Assembly (NCBI GenBank): GCA_025499705.1
Contig: JAFMVE010000002.1
Coordinates: 62,001 to 126,000 of the forward strand
Reading direction: 5' to 3'
DNA from: Carboxylicivirga caseinilyticus
GTDB lineage: Bacteria > Bacteroidota > Bacteroidia > Bacteroidales > Marinilabiliaceae
Length of the DNA stretch: 64,000 bases
Shown: positions 44,108-53,924 of the stretch, piece by piece
How the letters are laid out: each line of letters opens with the position of its first letter
Position numbering within the stretch: the first letter of the stretch is position 1
Program-made: the position numbers and the translations under genes
The notes under the pieces: generated by a model
What the model saw: the letters and a program-made list of their open reading frames with translations, nothing else
Database searches by the model: none
What the model was told of the DNA's origin: nothing

Positions 44108-44581
44108 TTATTTCACTTCAGCTTTTTCGCTTGCAGAGTAGTTAATCTTTAACGCTGCAGCTTTACGCAAAGCTTGCTTAATTTCTGTGATAACACCCAT
44201 TGGGCAGTCTTTGTCTGCTTTGATAGAAGTAGTCATTTTTGGCTGATCACTTTCTTTCATCGCATCCCTTGCTTGCGCAATATAACTTTGAATGTCGTCA
44301 ACAGTAGCAAATTGATCATTTAACTGAATTCTTGGTTCACTACCATATAATGATCTGTACTTACCAGTTGGCACACCCACATAAATAAATGTTACCAACT
44401 CTTTTTTCTCCAGTTTTGATAATTCAGTCGCTTGTGCAGGAGCAATGTTAACCATTAGATCCACCTCTTTCATAGTTGTTGAAACCATGAAGAAGAAAAG
44501 CAACATAAATACAATATCTGGTAAGGAGGACGTATTAATAGCTTGCTGGCCTCCACTCTTCTTTTTTCTGAATTTAGCCAT
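44108..44581 (-). CDS. exbD: ExbD/TolR-family biopolymer transport protein
   Basis: 157 residues: one N-terminal membrane span with the conserved Asp22 (LPDIVFMLLFFFMVSTTM) that carries protons, then a periplasmic domain with DDIQSYIAQARDAM and TSIKADKDCPMGVITEIKQALRKAAALKINY. It is the last gene of an operon with ExbB-like, a small membrane protein and a second ExbD. Together they convert the proton gradient into TonB or similar mechanical work in the envelope. A TonB gene itself is not nearby. Confidence 0.85.
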   Translation of the reverse strand: MAKFRKKKSGGQQAINTSSLPDIVFMLLFFFMVSTTMKEVDLMVNIAPAQATELSKLEKKELVTFIYVGVPTGKYRSLYGSEPRIQLNDQFATVDDIQSYIAQARDAMKESDQPKMTTSIKADKDCPMGVITEIKQALRKAAALKINYSASEKAEVK

Positions 44582-44582
44582 T

Positions 44583-45158
44583 CTATTTACCTCCTATATT
44601 TTTAGGTTCAGCTTCAGAAATCTTTTGAGGTATGATGGTACGAATTGCATCCTGCTCTTCTTTTTCCAAGTCATCATAATCCTTGCCAAATTTACGTTTC
44701 GCTAAATCCTGTCTCAGTTCATTAATAGCACGCTGAAGTTCGTTTTGAACCATCAAATAAGTTTGGTATTGAGTTCCATTATCTGTTTGTAATGAAATCA
44801 CACCTTTTGTAATCATTTGCACTCCAAAGAAAGGCACTTCTGCTTCTTTCTTCTCAGGCAAATTATCTTTATCCAATGGATTCTCAATAAACTCCTTAGT
44901 TGCTTCAGTCAACTCTTCCATACTCATTGGTTTACCTTCTACCAGTAACTGATTGTTACTGTTCACCAATACCGTAAATACATTTCGCTCCTTAATTGGA
45001 GGTGTATCATCAGGCTGATCTTCCTGCATTGGAGGAAGTAAACGAGCCAAACCAGTATCAGTGTCCATGGTAGTAGTAACCAAGAAGAAGATCAATAATA
45101 GGAAGGCGATATCCGCCATTGACCCTGCATTTACTTCCTGTACTTCTCTTTTTCCCAT
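44583..45158 (-). CDS. exbD: ExbD/TolR-family biopolymer transport protein, second paralogue
   Basis: 191 residues. N-terminal span with Asp16 in GSMADIAFLLLIFFLVTTTMD, then a longer periplasmic domain (NVFTVLVNSNNQLLVEGKPMSMEEL ... TYLMVQNELQRAINELR) and a charged tail (KFGKDYDDLEKEEQDAIRTI). Its stop is one base from the start of the downstream exbD, implying coupled translation. Two unlike ExbD subunits in one complex are common in Bacteroidota. Confidence 0.85.
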   Translation of the reverse strand: MGKREVQEVNAGSMADIAFLLLIFFLVTTTMDTDTGLARLLPPMQEDQPDDTPPIKERNVFTVLVNSNNQLLVEGKPMSMEELTEATKEFIENPLDKDNLPEKKEAEVPFFGVQMITKGVISLQTDNGTQYQTYLMVQNELQRAINELRQDLAKRKFGKDYDDLEKEEQDAIRTIIPQKISEAEPKNIGGK

Positions 45159-45214
45159 AAACGATTATACTTTTATGGTCCCTTGACTAACCGAGATTAA
45201 TCAAGCAGGGACAA

Positions 45215-45661
45215 TTATTTAAATAGTCGAGATAATTCTGAATAAAGGATTGCAATTACAGCAACTCCAAACAGAATGTACATTCCATATAACATAGTAC
45301 CTGCCATGGCTAACATGCTAGGCACATTATCAGGACCTTGATAACCTATAATATCTAACGGAGTAGTATCTGCTAATGCATAAGAAACAAGCACTACAAT
45401 AAGTAATAATCCCATAGAGATTAGTGTTCTTACTGCATTTTTTGGATGCATTACCAGGTTAAAAACTTCCGCTAACAATGTAATACCTCCTGTCAAAAAC
45501 ACTAACAAAATACCCCAGTTTAAGAATGCATTAGTATAAACTGGTGTAGTATAAGCAGCCCCTTCAACTTCGCCACCGAAGAAGAACATTGCTGCAAATA
45601 CCAATGTTATTGCTAACAACAGGTATAGAACAATATTTAAAATTTTTGAAAGCTTAGTCAT
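45215..45661 (-). CDS. Small four-span membrane protein of the exb operon
   Basis: 148 residues with four membrane spans (about 8-28, 47-68, 78-97 and 117-140) and little soluble sequence. It lies 9 bases after the exbB stop and 56 before exbD. I do not recognise a family, but conserved position between exbB and exbD in Bacteroidota operons (remembered, not checked here) suggests a structural accessory of the ExbB/ExbD complex. Confidence 0.6.
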   Translation of the reverse strand: MTKLSKILNIVLYLLLAITLVFAAMFFFGGEVEGAAYTTPVYTNAFLNWGILLVFLTGGITLLAEVFNLVMHPKNAVRTLISMGLLLIVVLVSYALADTTPLDIIGYQGPDNVPSMLAMAGTMLYGMYILFGVAVIAILYSELSRLFK

Positions 45662-45670
45662 AACGACAGA

Positions 45671-46486
45671 TTATTTTTTCATGTTGAACTTTACCAAAAT
45701 ATCTAGAAGCGAGATAGAAGCATCTTCCATTGTATTTACAATACTATCGATTTTTGCAACGATGTAGTTGTAAAATACTTGTAGAATCATAGCTACGATC
45801 AAACCAGATACTGTAGTAATCAACGCTACTTTAATACCACCTGCTACTGCTGATGCTGAGATAGTACCCATAGACTGAATATTATCGAAAGCTTCGATCA
45901 TACCAATTACAGTACCCATAAACCCAAGCATAGGAGCCATAGAGATAAATAAAGAAATCCAGGTTAAACCTTTTTCCAAAAGACCCATTTGAACTGATCC
46001 GTAAGAAACAACTGACTTCTCAACTACTTCAATACCTTCATCGAAACGATCAAGACCTTGGTAGAAAATAGAAGCAACAGGACCTCTGGTATTACGGCAT
46101 ACTTCTTTAGCAGCTTCAACACCTCCGTCACTCAATGCATTCTCAATGTTTTGAAGTAACTTCTTAGTATTTGTAGAAGCTAAATTCAAATAAATAATTC
46201 TTTCAATACAGATTGCTAAACCAAAAATCAAGGCTAACAATACAAAACTCATAAAGATAGCACCACCTTCGATGAATTTTGCTTTAATCTGCTTGTGAAT
46301 ACCCTTTGGTGCTTCAGGTTGAGCAGCTTCATCTGCTACTTCTGTTGCTGGTTCTTCACTAACTGCTGGTTCTTCAGTTACCTGCTCTGTAGCTTCAGCT
46401 ACATTTTCCTCGTCCTGAGCATACAAGGCATTGGCACCTAAACTCAGCATTCCAAATACTGCTAAAAACGCAAATAGCTTTTTCAT
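45671..46486 (-). CDS. exbB: ExbB/TolQ/MotA-family proton channel protein
   Basis: 271 residues. A cleavable-looking signal (MKKLFAFLAVFGMLSLGANALYAQ) is followed by an acidic linker (about 25-60) rich in Glu, Ala and Pro, then the first span (about 74-96). The MotA_ExbB domain has a long cytoplasmic stretch and LISMAPMLGFMGTVIGMIEAF plus AGGIKVALITTVSGLIVAM, which form the pore. It is the first gene of the exbB-membrane protein-exbD-exbD operon and partner of both ExbD proteins. Confidence 0.9.
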   Translation of the reverse strand: MKKLFAFLAVFGMLSLGANALYAQDEENVAEATEQVTEEPAVSEEPATEVADEAAQPEAPKGIHKQIKAKFIEGGAIFMSFVLLALIFGLAICIERIIYLNLASTNTKKLLQNIENALSDGGVEAAKEVCRNTRGPVASIFYQGLDRFDEGIEVVEKSVVSYGSVQMGLLEKGLTWISLFISMAPMLGFMGTVIGMIEAFDNIQSMGTISASAVAGGIKVALITTVSGLIVAMILQVFYNYIVAKIDSIVNTMEDASISLLDILVKFNMKK

Positions 46487-46644
46487 AGTCTGCTAAAAAT
46501 TTTGATTCGTATCAGTTTTGTTAATACTTCAAATAATTCTTACTGTTTATCCCTTAAGTCTTAAACTTTTAGACCGTCAGTAGATAAAAATCCTTTAATT
46601 TTTCAGGCATGCAAAATACAAAAAAAATGCCAATTACAAACTTT

Positions 46645-47673
46645 CTATATATATATTTCGCCATGAAGCGACTTATTAAGATTGTTTTTAATCTCCTCCT
46701 TGGAATTCGTATTGGCTAAGAGATACATCAATTTCGTAATTGCCGATTCTGTTGTCATATCATGCCCACTGATAACACCCATTTCCAGAAGATGAACTCC
46801 TGTTTCGTAACGCCACATCTCCACGCTCCCTGCAAGACATTGTGTAACATTAACAATTATTAATCCTCTGGCCAGTGCATCTTCTATTTCTTTTAAAAAC
46901 CATTTTTGTGTAGGTGCATTACCCGAACCATAAGTTTCAAGTACCACAGCCTTTAATCCATTAACAGACAGCACAGCCCTAACAACCTCTTTATTAATGC
47001 CTGGAAACATTCGCAGAAGAGCCACATTGGTATCCATCTTTTTTGAAACTTTAAAAGCGCCACTCATGGTTTTATACCTAATATAAGGGTAGTTGTATTT
47101 TATATGAATCCCTGCTTCGGCCAAAGGTGGATAGTTATCAGATCGGAATGCCCTGAAATGCTCTGCATTATACTTTGTGGTACGGTTACCTCTGAACAAT
47201 TTTTCATTAAAATATATACATACCTCAGGCACCAGGGCCTGACGATTTTTTTGAGCTGCAGCAATCTCGAGGGCTGTGATAAGATTTTCTTTTCCATCAG
47301 TTCTGATTGTGCCTAAAGGAAGTTGACTACCCGTTAAGATAACAGGCTTCTTTAAATTTGTTAGCATAAAACTCAATGCACTTGCAGTATATGCCATCGT
47401 ATCAGTGCCATGCAGAATAACAAACCCATCATAAAGAGCATAGTTTTCTTCGATAATCTCTACTATCTTAACCCATATATCAGGGTTCATATCTGAAGAA
47501 TCCACCAAAGGATCGAACGAATAACTCTTTACATTAAAGTCAAACTTCTTTAATTCAGGAACTTGCTTTGAAACCTTTTCAAAATCGAATGGAACCAGGG
47601 TGTTGGTCTCCGGGTCTATTACCATACCTATGGTACCTCCTGTATATATTATAAGAACTTGTCTTTCTTCCAT
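46645..47673 (-). CDS. ansA: Type I L-asparaginase
   Basis: 342 residues, no signal peptide, so cytoplasmic. First catalytic Thr in IIYTGGTIGM, second centre in ILHGTDTMAYTAS (Thr-Asp) and a Lys in TESAITKL. It hydrolyses asparagine to aspartate and ammonia. It starts 11 bases after the stop of the tatD gene, in one operon. The release of ammonia fits the several glutamate dehydrogenase genes nearby, though co-regulation is not shown. Confidence 0.9.
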   Translation of the reverse strand: MEERQVLIIYTGGTIGMVIDPETNTLVPFDFEKVSKQVPELKKFDFNVKSYSFDPLVDSSDMNPDIWVKIVEIIEENYALYDGFVILHGTDTMAYTASALSFMLTNLKKPVILTGSQLPLGTIRTDGKENLITALEIAAAQKNRQALVPEVCIYFNEKLFRGNRTTKYNAEHFRAFRSDNYPPLAEAGIHIKYNYPYIRYKTMSGAFKVSKKMDTNVALLRMFPGINKEVVRAVLSVNGLKAVVLETYGSGNAPTQKWFLKEIEDALARGLIIVNVTQCLAGSVEMWRYETGVHLLEMGVISGHDMTTESAITKLMYLLANTNSKEEIKNNLNKSLHGEIYI

Positions 47674-47684
47674 AATTTAAAACA

Positions 47685-48449
47685 CTATATATTAAATATG
47701 TGTGATGCATTATCGCTCGTATGGGCGATAATAAGGTCTAAAGGCATATCATACACCTGACTTAATGTATGGGCGACTTTTTCGATATAGGCTGGTTGAT
47801 TTCTTTTACCCCGATACGGAACAGGTGCCAGATAAGGTGCATCGGTTTCCAAAACCAGTTTATTTAAAGGCACTTCTTTTAACACATCCCGCAAATGAGT
47901 GTTTTTAAAAGTAACCACTCCGTTAATTCCCATCATAAAAGAACCATATTCAACAATGCGTTTAGCATCATTAATATCACCTGTGAAACTATGAAAAACT
48001 CCTTTCAGCTTTTCATCCAGCTGTCTTTCTACCACTTCAAACACTTCCGAAAATGCATCACGACAATGAATGACAATTGGTAAGTCGAGCTCTTTTGCCC
48101 AAATAATTTGCTGCTCAAATGCCTCCATTTGTTCTTTTACAAAGGTTTTATCCCAATATAAATCAATACCAATTTCTCCGACAGCAATATATGAACGCTG
48201 ATCAAGCCAGTTTTTAACTATCTCCAGTTCTTTTTTATAATCCTCTTTGATAGAAGTTGGATGCACCCCCATCATTGCAGTGCACATTTCTGAAAATTCA
48301 CTTTCTGTCTGATGCATTCTTTCTATGGATGAAGCATCAACATTGGGCAATAATATTTTTTTTACACCGACTTCACGAGCCGCTTTAATTATTTCTAATC
48401 TGTCCTGATCAAATTCTTCGGAGTAAATATGCGAATGCGTATCAATCAA
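47685..48449 (-). CDS. tatD: TatD-family metal-dependent deoxyribonuclease
   Basis: 254 residues, TIM-barrel metal hydrolase. Metal ligands in MIDTHSHIYSEEFDQDR (HxH), GEIGIDLYWD (Glu), IVIHCRDAF (His), GVFHSFTGD (His) and VLETDAPYLAP (Asp). Members are 3' exonucleases or DNases and are found in DNA repair and degradation. The first gene of a two-gene operon with ansA. Confidence 0.9.
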   Translation of the reverse strand: MIDTHSHIYSEEFDQDRLEIIKAAREVGVKKILLPNVDASSIERMHQTESEFSEMCTAMMGVHPTSIKEDYKKELEIVKNWLDQRSYIAVGEIGIDLYWDKTFVKEQMEAFEQQIIWAKELDLPIVIHCRDAFSEVFEVVERQLDEKLKGVFHSFTGDINDAKRIVEYGSFMMGINGVVTFKNTHLRDVLKEVPLNKLVLETDAPYLAPVPYRGKRNQPAYIEKVAHTLSQVYDMPLDLIIAHTSDNASHIFNI

Positions 48450-48574
48450 AATATTCTACTTTAATATATTCTCAATGCAAAATTAACTCATTTTATCAAT
48501 CACCCCTTTATTTACAGGGGTAAATCTCATTTTTAAATTAATTATTGAGCTTTTGATTATTTCATATTAAAACA

Positions 48575-48602
48575 AAGCCGCTTATTGAATCATAAGCGGC
48601 TT
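48575..48602 (-). terminator. Terminator of the NAD-type gdh gene
   Basis: AAGCCGCTTA (48575-48584) and TAAGCGGCTT (48593-48602), 8-nt loop. On the minus strand the hairpin is followed by TTTGTTTT. It is 22 bases after the gene's stop. Confidence 0.85.
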
Positions 48603-48623
48603 CATCAATATTTCATAAAAGAA

Positions 48624-49964
48624 TTATACTATACCCTGAGCAATCATAGCGTCAGCTACTTTTACAAAGCCTCCAATATTTGCTCCTTTAATGTAGTTAA
48701 CCTTACCACTTGGTTCGGTTCCAAAGCGCACACACGTATTATGAATATTGGTCATAATCTGATCGAGACGTTCATCCACTTCTTTCTCAGACCAACCCAA
48801 ACGCATACTGTTCTGTGTCATTTCTAAACCAGAAACAGCAACACCTCCTGCATTCACTGCCTTGCCCGGCGCAAAAACAATCTTGTCGGTTGCTAAATAA
48901 GCTGCTTCAGTGGTACATCCCATGTTAGATGCTTCTGCAATCATCTGGCAACCATTATCAATTAACATCCGTGCATCCTTCTCATTCAATTCATTTTGAA
49001 TTGCACAAGGAATGGCAATATCCACTTTTTGCTCCCATGGTTTTTTGCCAGCAAAAAACTTAGCCTCAGGATAACGTTCAGCATATGGTGCTACCACATC
49101 CATATTAGATGCACGAAGCTCCAACATATATTCAATCTTATCATCAGATACTCCTTCAGGATCGTATATATAACCATCCGGTCCTGAAATAGTCACCACC
49201 TTGGCACCGTATTCAACAGCTTTAATCGCAGCTCCCCAAGCAACATTCCCAAATCCGGAAATAGCCACCGTCTTGCCTTCCAGCTTTTCGCCTCTGACAG
49301 CCAACATCTCACGGACAAAATAAATGGCGCCAAAACCAGTTGCTTCGGGACGAATTAAACTTCCTCCAAACTCGGCTCCTTTACCCGTTAAAACTCCCGT
49401 AAATTCGTTGCGCAGCTTCTTATATTGTCCAAACAGATAACCGATTTCTCGACCACCCACACCAATATCACCGGCAGGCACATCGGTATTAGGTCCGATA
49501 TGACGATACAATTCGCTCATAAAAGCCTGACAAAAGCGCATTATTTCTAGATCCGACTTGCCTTTGGGATTGAAATCTGATCCTCCTTTACCACCACCCA
49601 TAGGCAATGTGGTTAAACTATTCTTAAATGTTTGTTCAAAACCTAAGAATTTCAGTCCGCTCAAAGTAACACTCGGGTGAAAACGCAATCCACCTTTATA
49701 TGGACCAATTGCCGAATTGAACTCAACACGATAACCTCGGTTTACCTGAACCTCACCGCTATCGTCAACCCATGGAACACGAAACATGATTACCCTTTCA
49801 GGCTCAGTCATGCGCTCCAAGATCTTAGCTTTAATATAATGTGGATTTTCCTGATAAAAATCCCATACTGTTTCTACTACTTCCTGCACAGCTTGCAAAA
49901 ATTCGTCTTCGCCCGGGTTCTTAACCCTAACGCTATCCATGAATTCCTTCATCTTAGTATCCAT
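48624..49964 (-). CDS. gdhB: NAD-type glutamate dehydrogenase
   Basis: 446 residues, all GDH catalytic residues present: GPYKGGLRFH, FKNSLTTLPMGGGKGGSDFNPKG, DVPAGDIGVGGREIG. The coenzyme loop VAISGFGNVAWGAAIK with ISGPDGYIYDPEG matches the NAD-dependent C. symbiosum pattern, in contrast to the gene at 42145. It would act mainly in glutamate oxidation, or as a dual-cofactor enzyme. It is monocistronic with its own terminator. Two possible starts (ATG 49964 and ATG four codons on) do not change the domain. Confidence 0.9.
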   Translation of the reverse strand: MDTKMKEFMDSVRVKNPGEDEFLQAVQEVVETVWDFYQENPHYIKAKILERMTEPERVIMFRVPWVDDSGEVQVNRGYRVEFNSAIGPYKGGLRFHPSVTLSGLKFLGFEQTFKNSLTTLPMGGGKGGSDFNPKGKSDLEIMRFCQAFMSELYRHIGPNTDVPAGDIGVGGREIGYLFGQYKKLRNEFTGVLTGKGAEFGGSLIRPEATGFGAIYFVREMLAVRGEKLEGKTVAISGFGNVAWGAAIKAVEYGAKVVTISGPDGYIYDPEGVSDDKIEYMLELRASNMDVVAPYAERYPEAKFFAGKKPWEQKVDIAIPCAIQNELNEKDARMLIDNGCQMIAEASNMGCTTEAAYLATDKIVFAPGKAVNAGGVAVSGLEMTQNSMRLGWSEKEVDERLDQIMTNIHNTCVRFGTEPSGKVNYIKGANIGGFVKVADAMIAQGIV

Positions 49965-50272
49965 ATCGAATAGTTTTTATTTGGATCTTTTTATGTAACC
50001 AAAAATAGATATTTTAAAACAACATCCTTATAAATTGTAAGGAAAAGAATAAAAATCAACTTTTGACATATTACGCTGAATATCAATTTTTTGTTATTGC
50101 CTTAAATATGATTTTTATCACTCTATGATAAATATCACCATTTAAAGAACCACTTCAAACTTCGAAATTGTAAGTAAACTTAAAAAATGATCCACATTTA
50201 ATCTCTTCAACCATTAATAAAATGTAGTGAAGGATCAACCTTTTTTTCATCTAAAAATAAATTTGGAAGCTC
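49965..50272. other. Intergenic region upstream of the NAD-type gdh
   Basis: 308 bases, AT-rich. It contains a perfect 7-bp inverted repeat TTTATCA (50114-50120) and TGATAAA (50126-50132) with a 5-bp spacer, about 150 bases upstream of the gdh start; a candidate operator. GATCCACATTT near 50190 and AAATGT...GGATC near 50222-50238 form an imperfect hairpin after the oxidoreductase stop. No coding potential seen. Confidence 0.4.
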
Positions 50273-53200
50273 CTATTTTAAGGCTTCAAACAATACTTCT
50301 ACAGGATGAATAGCAGCTACATCTGTGCCATCTTTTATCTGATGTCGACATGAAGTACCTGCCGCAACTATAAGCGAGCGCTCTTTGTTCTCTCTAACAT
50401 CCGGAAACAGCACCAACTCACCTATCTTCATTGATAAATCGTAGTGTTCTTTTTCGTAACCAAATGAACCCGCCATACCACAACAACCAGAAGGAATTTC
50501 ATCAGCCCTATAATTAATTGGAATTTCAAGAACCTTTTTAGTATAAGAAGTATCTGACAATGCTTTTTGGTAACAATGAGCATGAAAACGAATATTCTTT
50601 TCATCTTCTACAAAAAGTGATTGATCAATCTTTCCTTCATCCAACTCTTTGGCCATAAATTCCTCAAAAGTAAAGGTGTATCTGGCAAGCTGCAGGGCTT
50701 TTTCCTTTAAATAGGTGGGCACCAATTCCGGGTATTCATCTCTGATGGTTAGAATTGCAGATGGTTCTACCCCAACTAAAGGATTTTTTTCATCGACTAC
50801 ATCCGAAAGAGCCAGCACATTTTTGACAGCCAACACTTTTGCATCACCCACCAATCCTTTTGACAAAAAGGTACGACCACTCTCTGCATGATATGGAACT
50901 GATACACTATAACCCAATTTTTCCAATAACAGAATCGTTTTAATTCCAATTGGCGTGTCATTATAATTGGTAAACTCATCGGCAAACAACATCACATTCC
51001 GATTAGTCTCTTTGATTGCATGATTCTTAGCCCATTTTCTTAAGGTAAAAGAATGAAGTTTTGGCAAACTTCGTTTTGAAGAAAATGAAAACAATGATTC
51101 TGTAATGCTTCCTGTAATTTTCAATCCTACTCCTTTATTATATAGGTATGGCCAAATCATAAAAAGCTGGTTCAACTTTGGCAAACGACCAATAAGTTTG
51201 TTTCGCAAAGGCGTACCATATCTTTGATGATACTCATGCAGAAACTCTGCTTTCAGTTTGGTCATATCTACACTGCTCGGGCATTCTGATTTACATGCTT
51301 TACATGAAAGGCAAAGATCCAATACCGCTTTCACTTCATCAAAACCCATTTTATCATCAGGCAAGCCACCTGTAAATAGTTCACGAAGCATATTCGCACG
51401 CGCCCGGGTCGTCTGCCGCTCATCTCGCGAACCCATATAACTCGGACACATAGTCCCTCCAATCAAATGACTTTTTCTGCAGTCGGCCGAACCATTACAA
51501 CGTTCTGCAGCACGCACCATCCCTAGAGTCTTTGACCAATCAAACAATGGCTTTGAAATAACATCTTTCTTTACCTGCCTGTAACGCAGCGATGTATTCA
51601 TCTGAGGCGTATCGGTAATCTTTCCCGGATTAAATAAATTTTCAGGATCAAATATCTCCTTGACTTCCTTAAATAACTGATAGTTCTGCTCACCCACCAT
51701 TAAAGGAATAAATTCACCACGCAAACGACCATCACCATGCTCCCCGCTTAGCGAACCACGGTATTTCTTTACCAAATGAGCAACATCCTCAGCAATGTCG
51801 TGAAATAGCTGCACATCTTCAGGACGTTTCATATTTAAGACCGGACGTAAATGCAACTCTCCGGTTCCGATATGAGCATAATAAACACAATCTTTTCCAT
51901 AGCTCCCAAGTACGTTATTAACATCAGCTATGTAATCCGGTAAATCAACAGGTCTTACCGCAGTATCTTCTATAACAGGAACCGGCAAATCATCGCCCGG
52001 CATATTTGACAACACCCCTAATCCAGCCTTTCGAAGAGCCCATACCTTTCCAATTTCGCTGCCGTGAAGAACAGGATAAGCATACCCATATCCTTGTTCT
52101 TGCATAGTCGTTATCATTTGACTTGCCAACTGATCAATCTCCTCCTTAGTATCACGGGCAAACTCAACCAACAACAATGCTGCCGGATCTCCCTCAACAA
52201 AAAAACGGTTCTTGTTCTGTAATGGATTATCCTTTGTAAGATCCATTATGGTTTTATCCATTAGCTCAACAGCGCCAGGATTATATTTGAGTGCAATCAG
52301 ATTAGCCTTTAACGCATCTTCTATTGAATTTAGGTGTACACAAACTAATCCCTTCTCTTTGGGTGGTACCGATACCAGATTGAGTTTAATTTCTGTTGTA
52401 AACATCAAGGTTCCTTCTGAACCAGCCATCAGCTTACACAAATTGAATTGCTCTCCATCTTCATTAAAAGGTAGTGTATCCAATAACATATCCAATGCAT
52501 ACCCGGTATTTCTCCGATGTATCTCCGGATGCGGAAATTCCTTTTTTATCGATTTACGGTTTTCCTTATTAGAAAGAATATCTCTTAACCCTCTGTAAAT
52601 ATCTCCTTCGAAATTCTCCTGACGACACTTACTGTCGAATTCCCATTTCTGTAATGATTTAAAATGAACCGAATCACCATTCGATAAAAAACCTTTCAAT
52701 TCCAGGGTATGATCGCGAGTACTACCATATATCAATGAATGAGCACCACATGAATTATTGCCCACCATACCTCCCATCATACAACGGCTCGAAGTAGAAG
52801 TTTCAGGTCCAAAAAATAAATCGTACTGCTTGAGATATTGATTTAATTCATCCAAAACAACACCAGGCTCTACCCTTACCCATTTCTCCTCTTTATTAAC
52901 CTCCAGGATCTTATTCATATAACGACCAACATCAACAATCAAACCGGCACCAACCACCTGGCCAGCCAGTGAAGTACCAGCTGTACGCGGAACAATTGGA
53001 ATATTATTCTGAGCTGCAAACTTCACAATTGTTGAAACATCATTTACATCACGAGGACGCACAACACCTAATGGCTGCTCAAAATAGGCTGATGCATCAG
53101 TGGAATAAACCTGAAGGGAAGTATTATCAAAAAGTAGATCGCCTTTGATTTTGCTTTGTAATTCATCAAAAGGGTACGGTTCGTCCAGTTGGGTATTCAT
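50273..53200 (-). CDS. FAD-linked oxidase / 4Fe-4S oxidoreductase (D-lactate or glycolate type)
   Basis: 975 residues, a GlcD-GlcF-type fusion. Residues about 15-540: PCMH FAD-binding domain (IVPRTAGTSLAGQVVG, MMGGMVGNNSCGAHS) and FAD-oxidase C-terminal domain (LSGEHGDGRLRGEF). Residues about 560-680: Fe-S region with CNGSADCRKSHLIGGTMCP and CLSCKACKSECPSSVDM. C-terminal CCG-type redox domain with SGCCGMAGSFGYEKEH and one HCYQKALSDTS half. Oxidises a 2-hydroxy acid, such as D-lactate or glycolate, and passes electrons to the membrane chain. The reduced form of the first cysteine set (few Cys) is as in other Bacteroidota fusions. It is monocistronic. Confidence 0.85.
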   Translation of the reverse strand: MNTQLDEPYPFDELQSKIKGDLLFDNTSLQVYSTDASAYFEQPLGVVRPRDVNDVSTIVKFAAQNNIPIVPRTAGTSLAGQVVGAGLIVDVGRYMNKILEVNKEEKWVRVEPGVVLDELNQYLKQYDLFFGPETSTSSRCMMGGMVGNNSCGAHSLIYGSTRDHTLELKGFLSNGDSVHFKSLQKWEFDSKCRQENFEGDIYRGLRDILSNKENRKSIKKEFPHPEIHRRNTGYALDMLLDTLPFNEDGEQFNLCKLMAGSEGTLMFTTEIKLNLVSVPPKEKGLVCVHLNSIEDALKANLIALKYNPGAVELMDKTIMDLTKDNPLQNKNRFFVEGDPAALLLVEFARDTKEEIDQLASQMITTMQEQGYGYAYPVLHGSEIGKVWALRKAGLGVLSNMPGDDLPVPVIEDTAVRPVDLPDYIADVNNVLGSYGKDCVYYAHIGTGELHLRPVLNMKRPEDVQLFHDIAEDVAHLVKKYRGSLSGEHGDGRLRGEFIPLMVGEQNYQLFKEVKEIFDPENLFNPGKITDTPQMNTSLRYRQVKKDVISKPLFDWSKTLGMVRAAERCNGSADCRKSHLIGGTMCPSYMGSRDERQTTRARANMLRELFTGGLPDDKMGFDEVKAVLDLCLSCKACKSECPSSVDMTKLKAEFLHEYHQRYGTPLRNKLIGRLPKLNQLFMIWPYLYNKGVGLKITGSITESLFSFSSKRSLPKLHSFTLRKWAKNHAIKETNRNVMLFADEFTNYNDTPIGIKTILLLEKLGYSVSVPYHAESGRTFLSKGLVGDAKVLAVKNVLALSDVVDEKNPLVGVEPSAILTIRDEYPELVPTYLKEKALQLARYTFTFEEFMAKELDEGKIDQSLFVEDEKNIRFHAHCYQKALSDTSYTKKVLEIPINYRADEIPSGCCGMAGSFGYEKEHYDLSMKIGELVLFPDVRENKERSLIVAAGTSCRHQIKDGTDVAAIHPVEVLFEALK

Positions 53201-53480
53201 TAGCTTTGATCAATGATTAGTTAAACGAATTTATGAATTTTATTCTTTTTCATATCGTTACATTAACAGGAAAATCCGATTAAGTTTTTCAACCAGCCTC
53301 AAGCATAACTACTTCGAACAACTTATTTGAAGTTTATCCCAGATTCTTATTCGAACTATCAGATATAATAACTTACTTCATACATCCCAATTTCATGATC
53401 AATTAAAGCTTTACAACGAACTGCCTTCGACAAAAGAAAACAAAAAACAATATTGACTGTTTCTCCGATAAAAACATAGT

Positions 53481-53924
53481 ATGATGAATAAGCCAGACTT
53501 AAATAACAGAGATAACATTGAAAAACAAGTCAGAGCTTTTTATAAAAAAGTTCGTAAAGATGACTTACTGGGTCCATTCTTTAACCAAACCATCACCAGC
53601 GAAGTGGAATGGGAAGAACACTTGTTGTTATTAACATCTTTCTGGGAGCTCAATCTTCTGGATGTAAGAGGATTCAATGGCAACCCCGGATTAGCTCATC
53701 AAGGTGTTGACAAAGCCTTTAAGCATAGTATTACCACTAATCATTTCGACAGGTGGGTAGCAATTTGGAAAGAAACCATTGATGAACATTTTGAAGGCGA
53801 AAAGGCTGAATACGCAAAAATGCGAGCCACCAACATGGCAAAAGGGATGTACAAAAAAGTAATTGACAAACGCCCCGGAGGGTTTATAATTCCGGGTGGA
53901 GCTTCGGGATTGTCGTTTGGTTAA
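53481..53924 (+). CDS. Truncated haemoglobin, group III
   Basis: 147 residues (the second ATG at 53484 is equally possible). Globin 2-on-2 pattern of group III: FYKKVRKDDLLGPFFN, WEEHLLLLTSFWE, GNPGLAHQGVD and the proximal His in KHSITTNHFDRWVAIW. Members bind oxygen or nitric oxide and are thought to act in nitrosative or low-oxygen stress. It stands alone ahead of the SUF operon, which makes Fe-S clusters sensitive to the same stresses; the link is only positional. Confidence 0.85.
   Translation: MMNKPDLNNRDNIEKQVRAFYKKVRKDDLLGPFFNQTITSEVEWEEHLLLLTSFWELNLLDVRGFNGNPGLAHQGVDKAFKHSITTNHFDRWVAIWKETIDEHFEGEKAEYAKMRATNMAKGMYKKVIDKRPGGFIIPGGASGLSFG

Noticed and set aside
52212-52598. A 128-codon antisense frame within the FAD/Fe-S oxidoreductase gene
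   Set aside because: Shadow of a conserved coding sequence; low-complexity, no domain.
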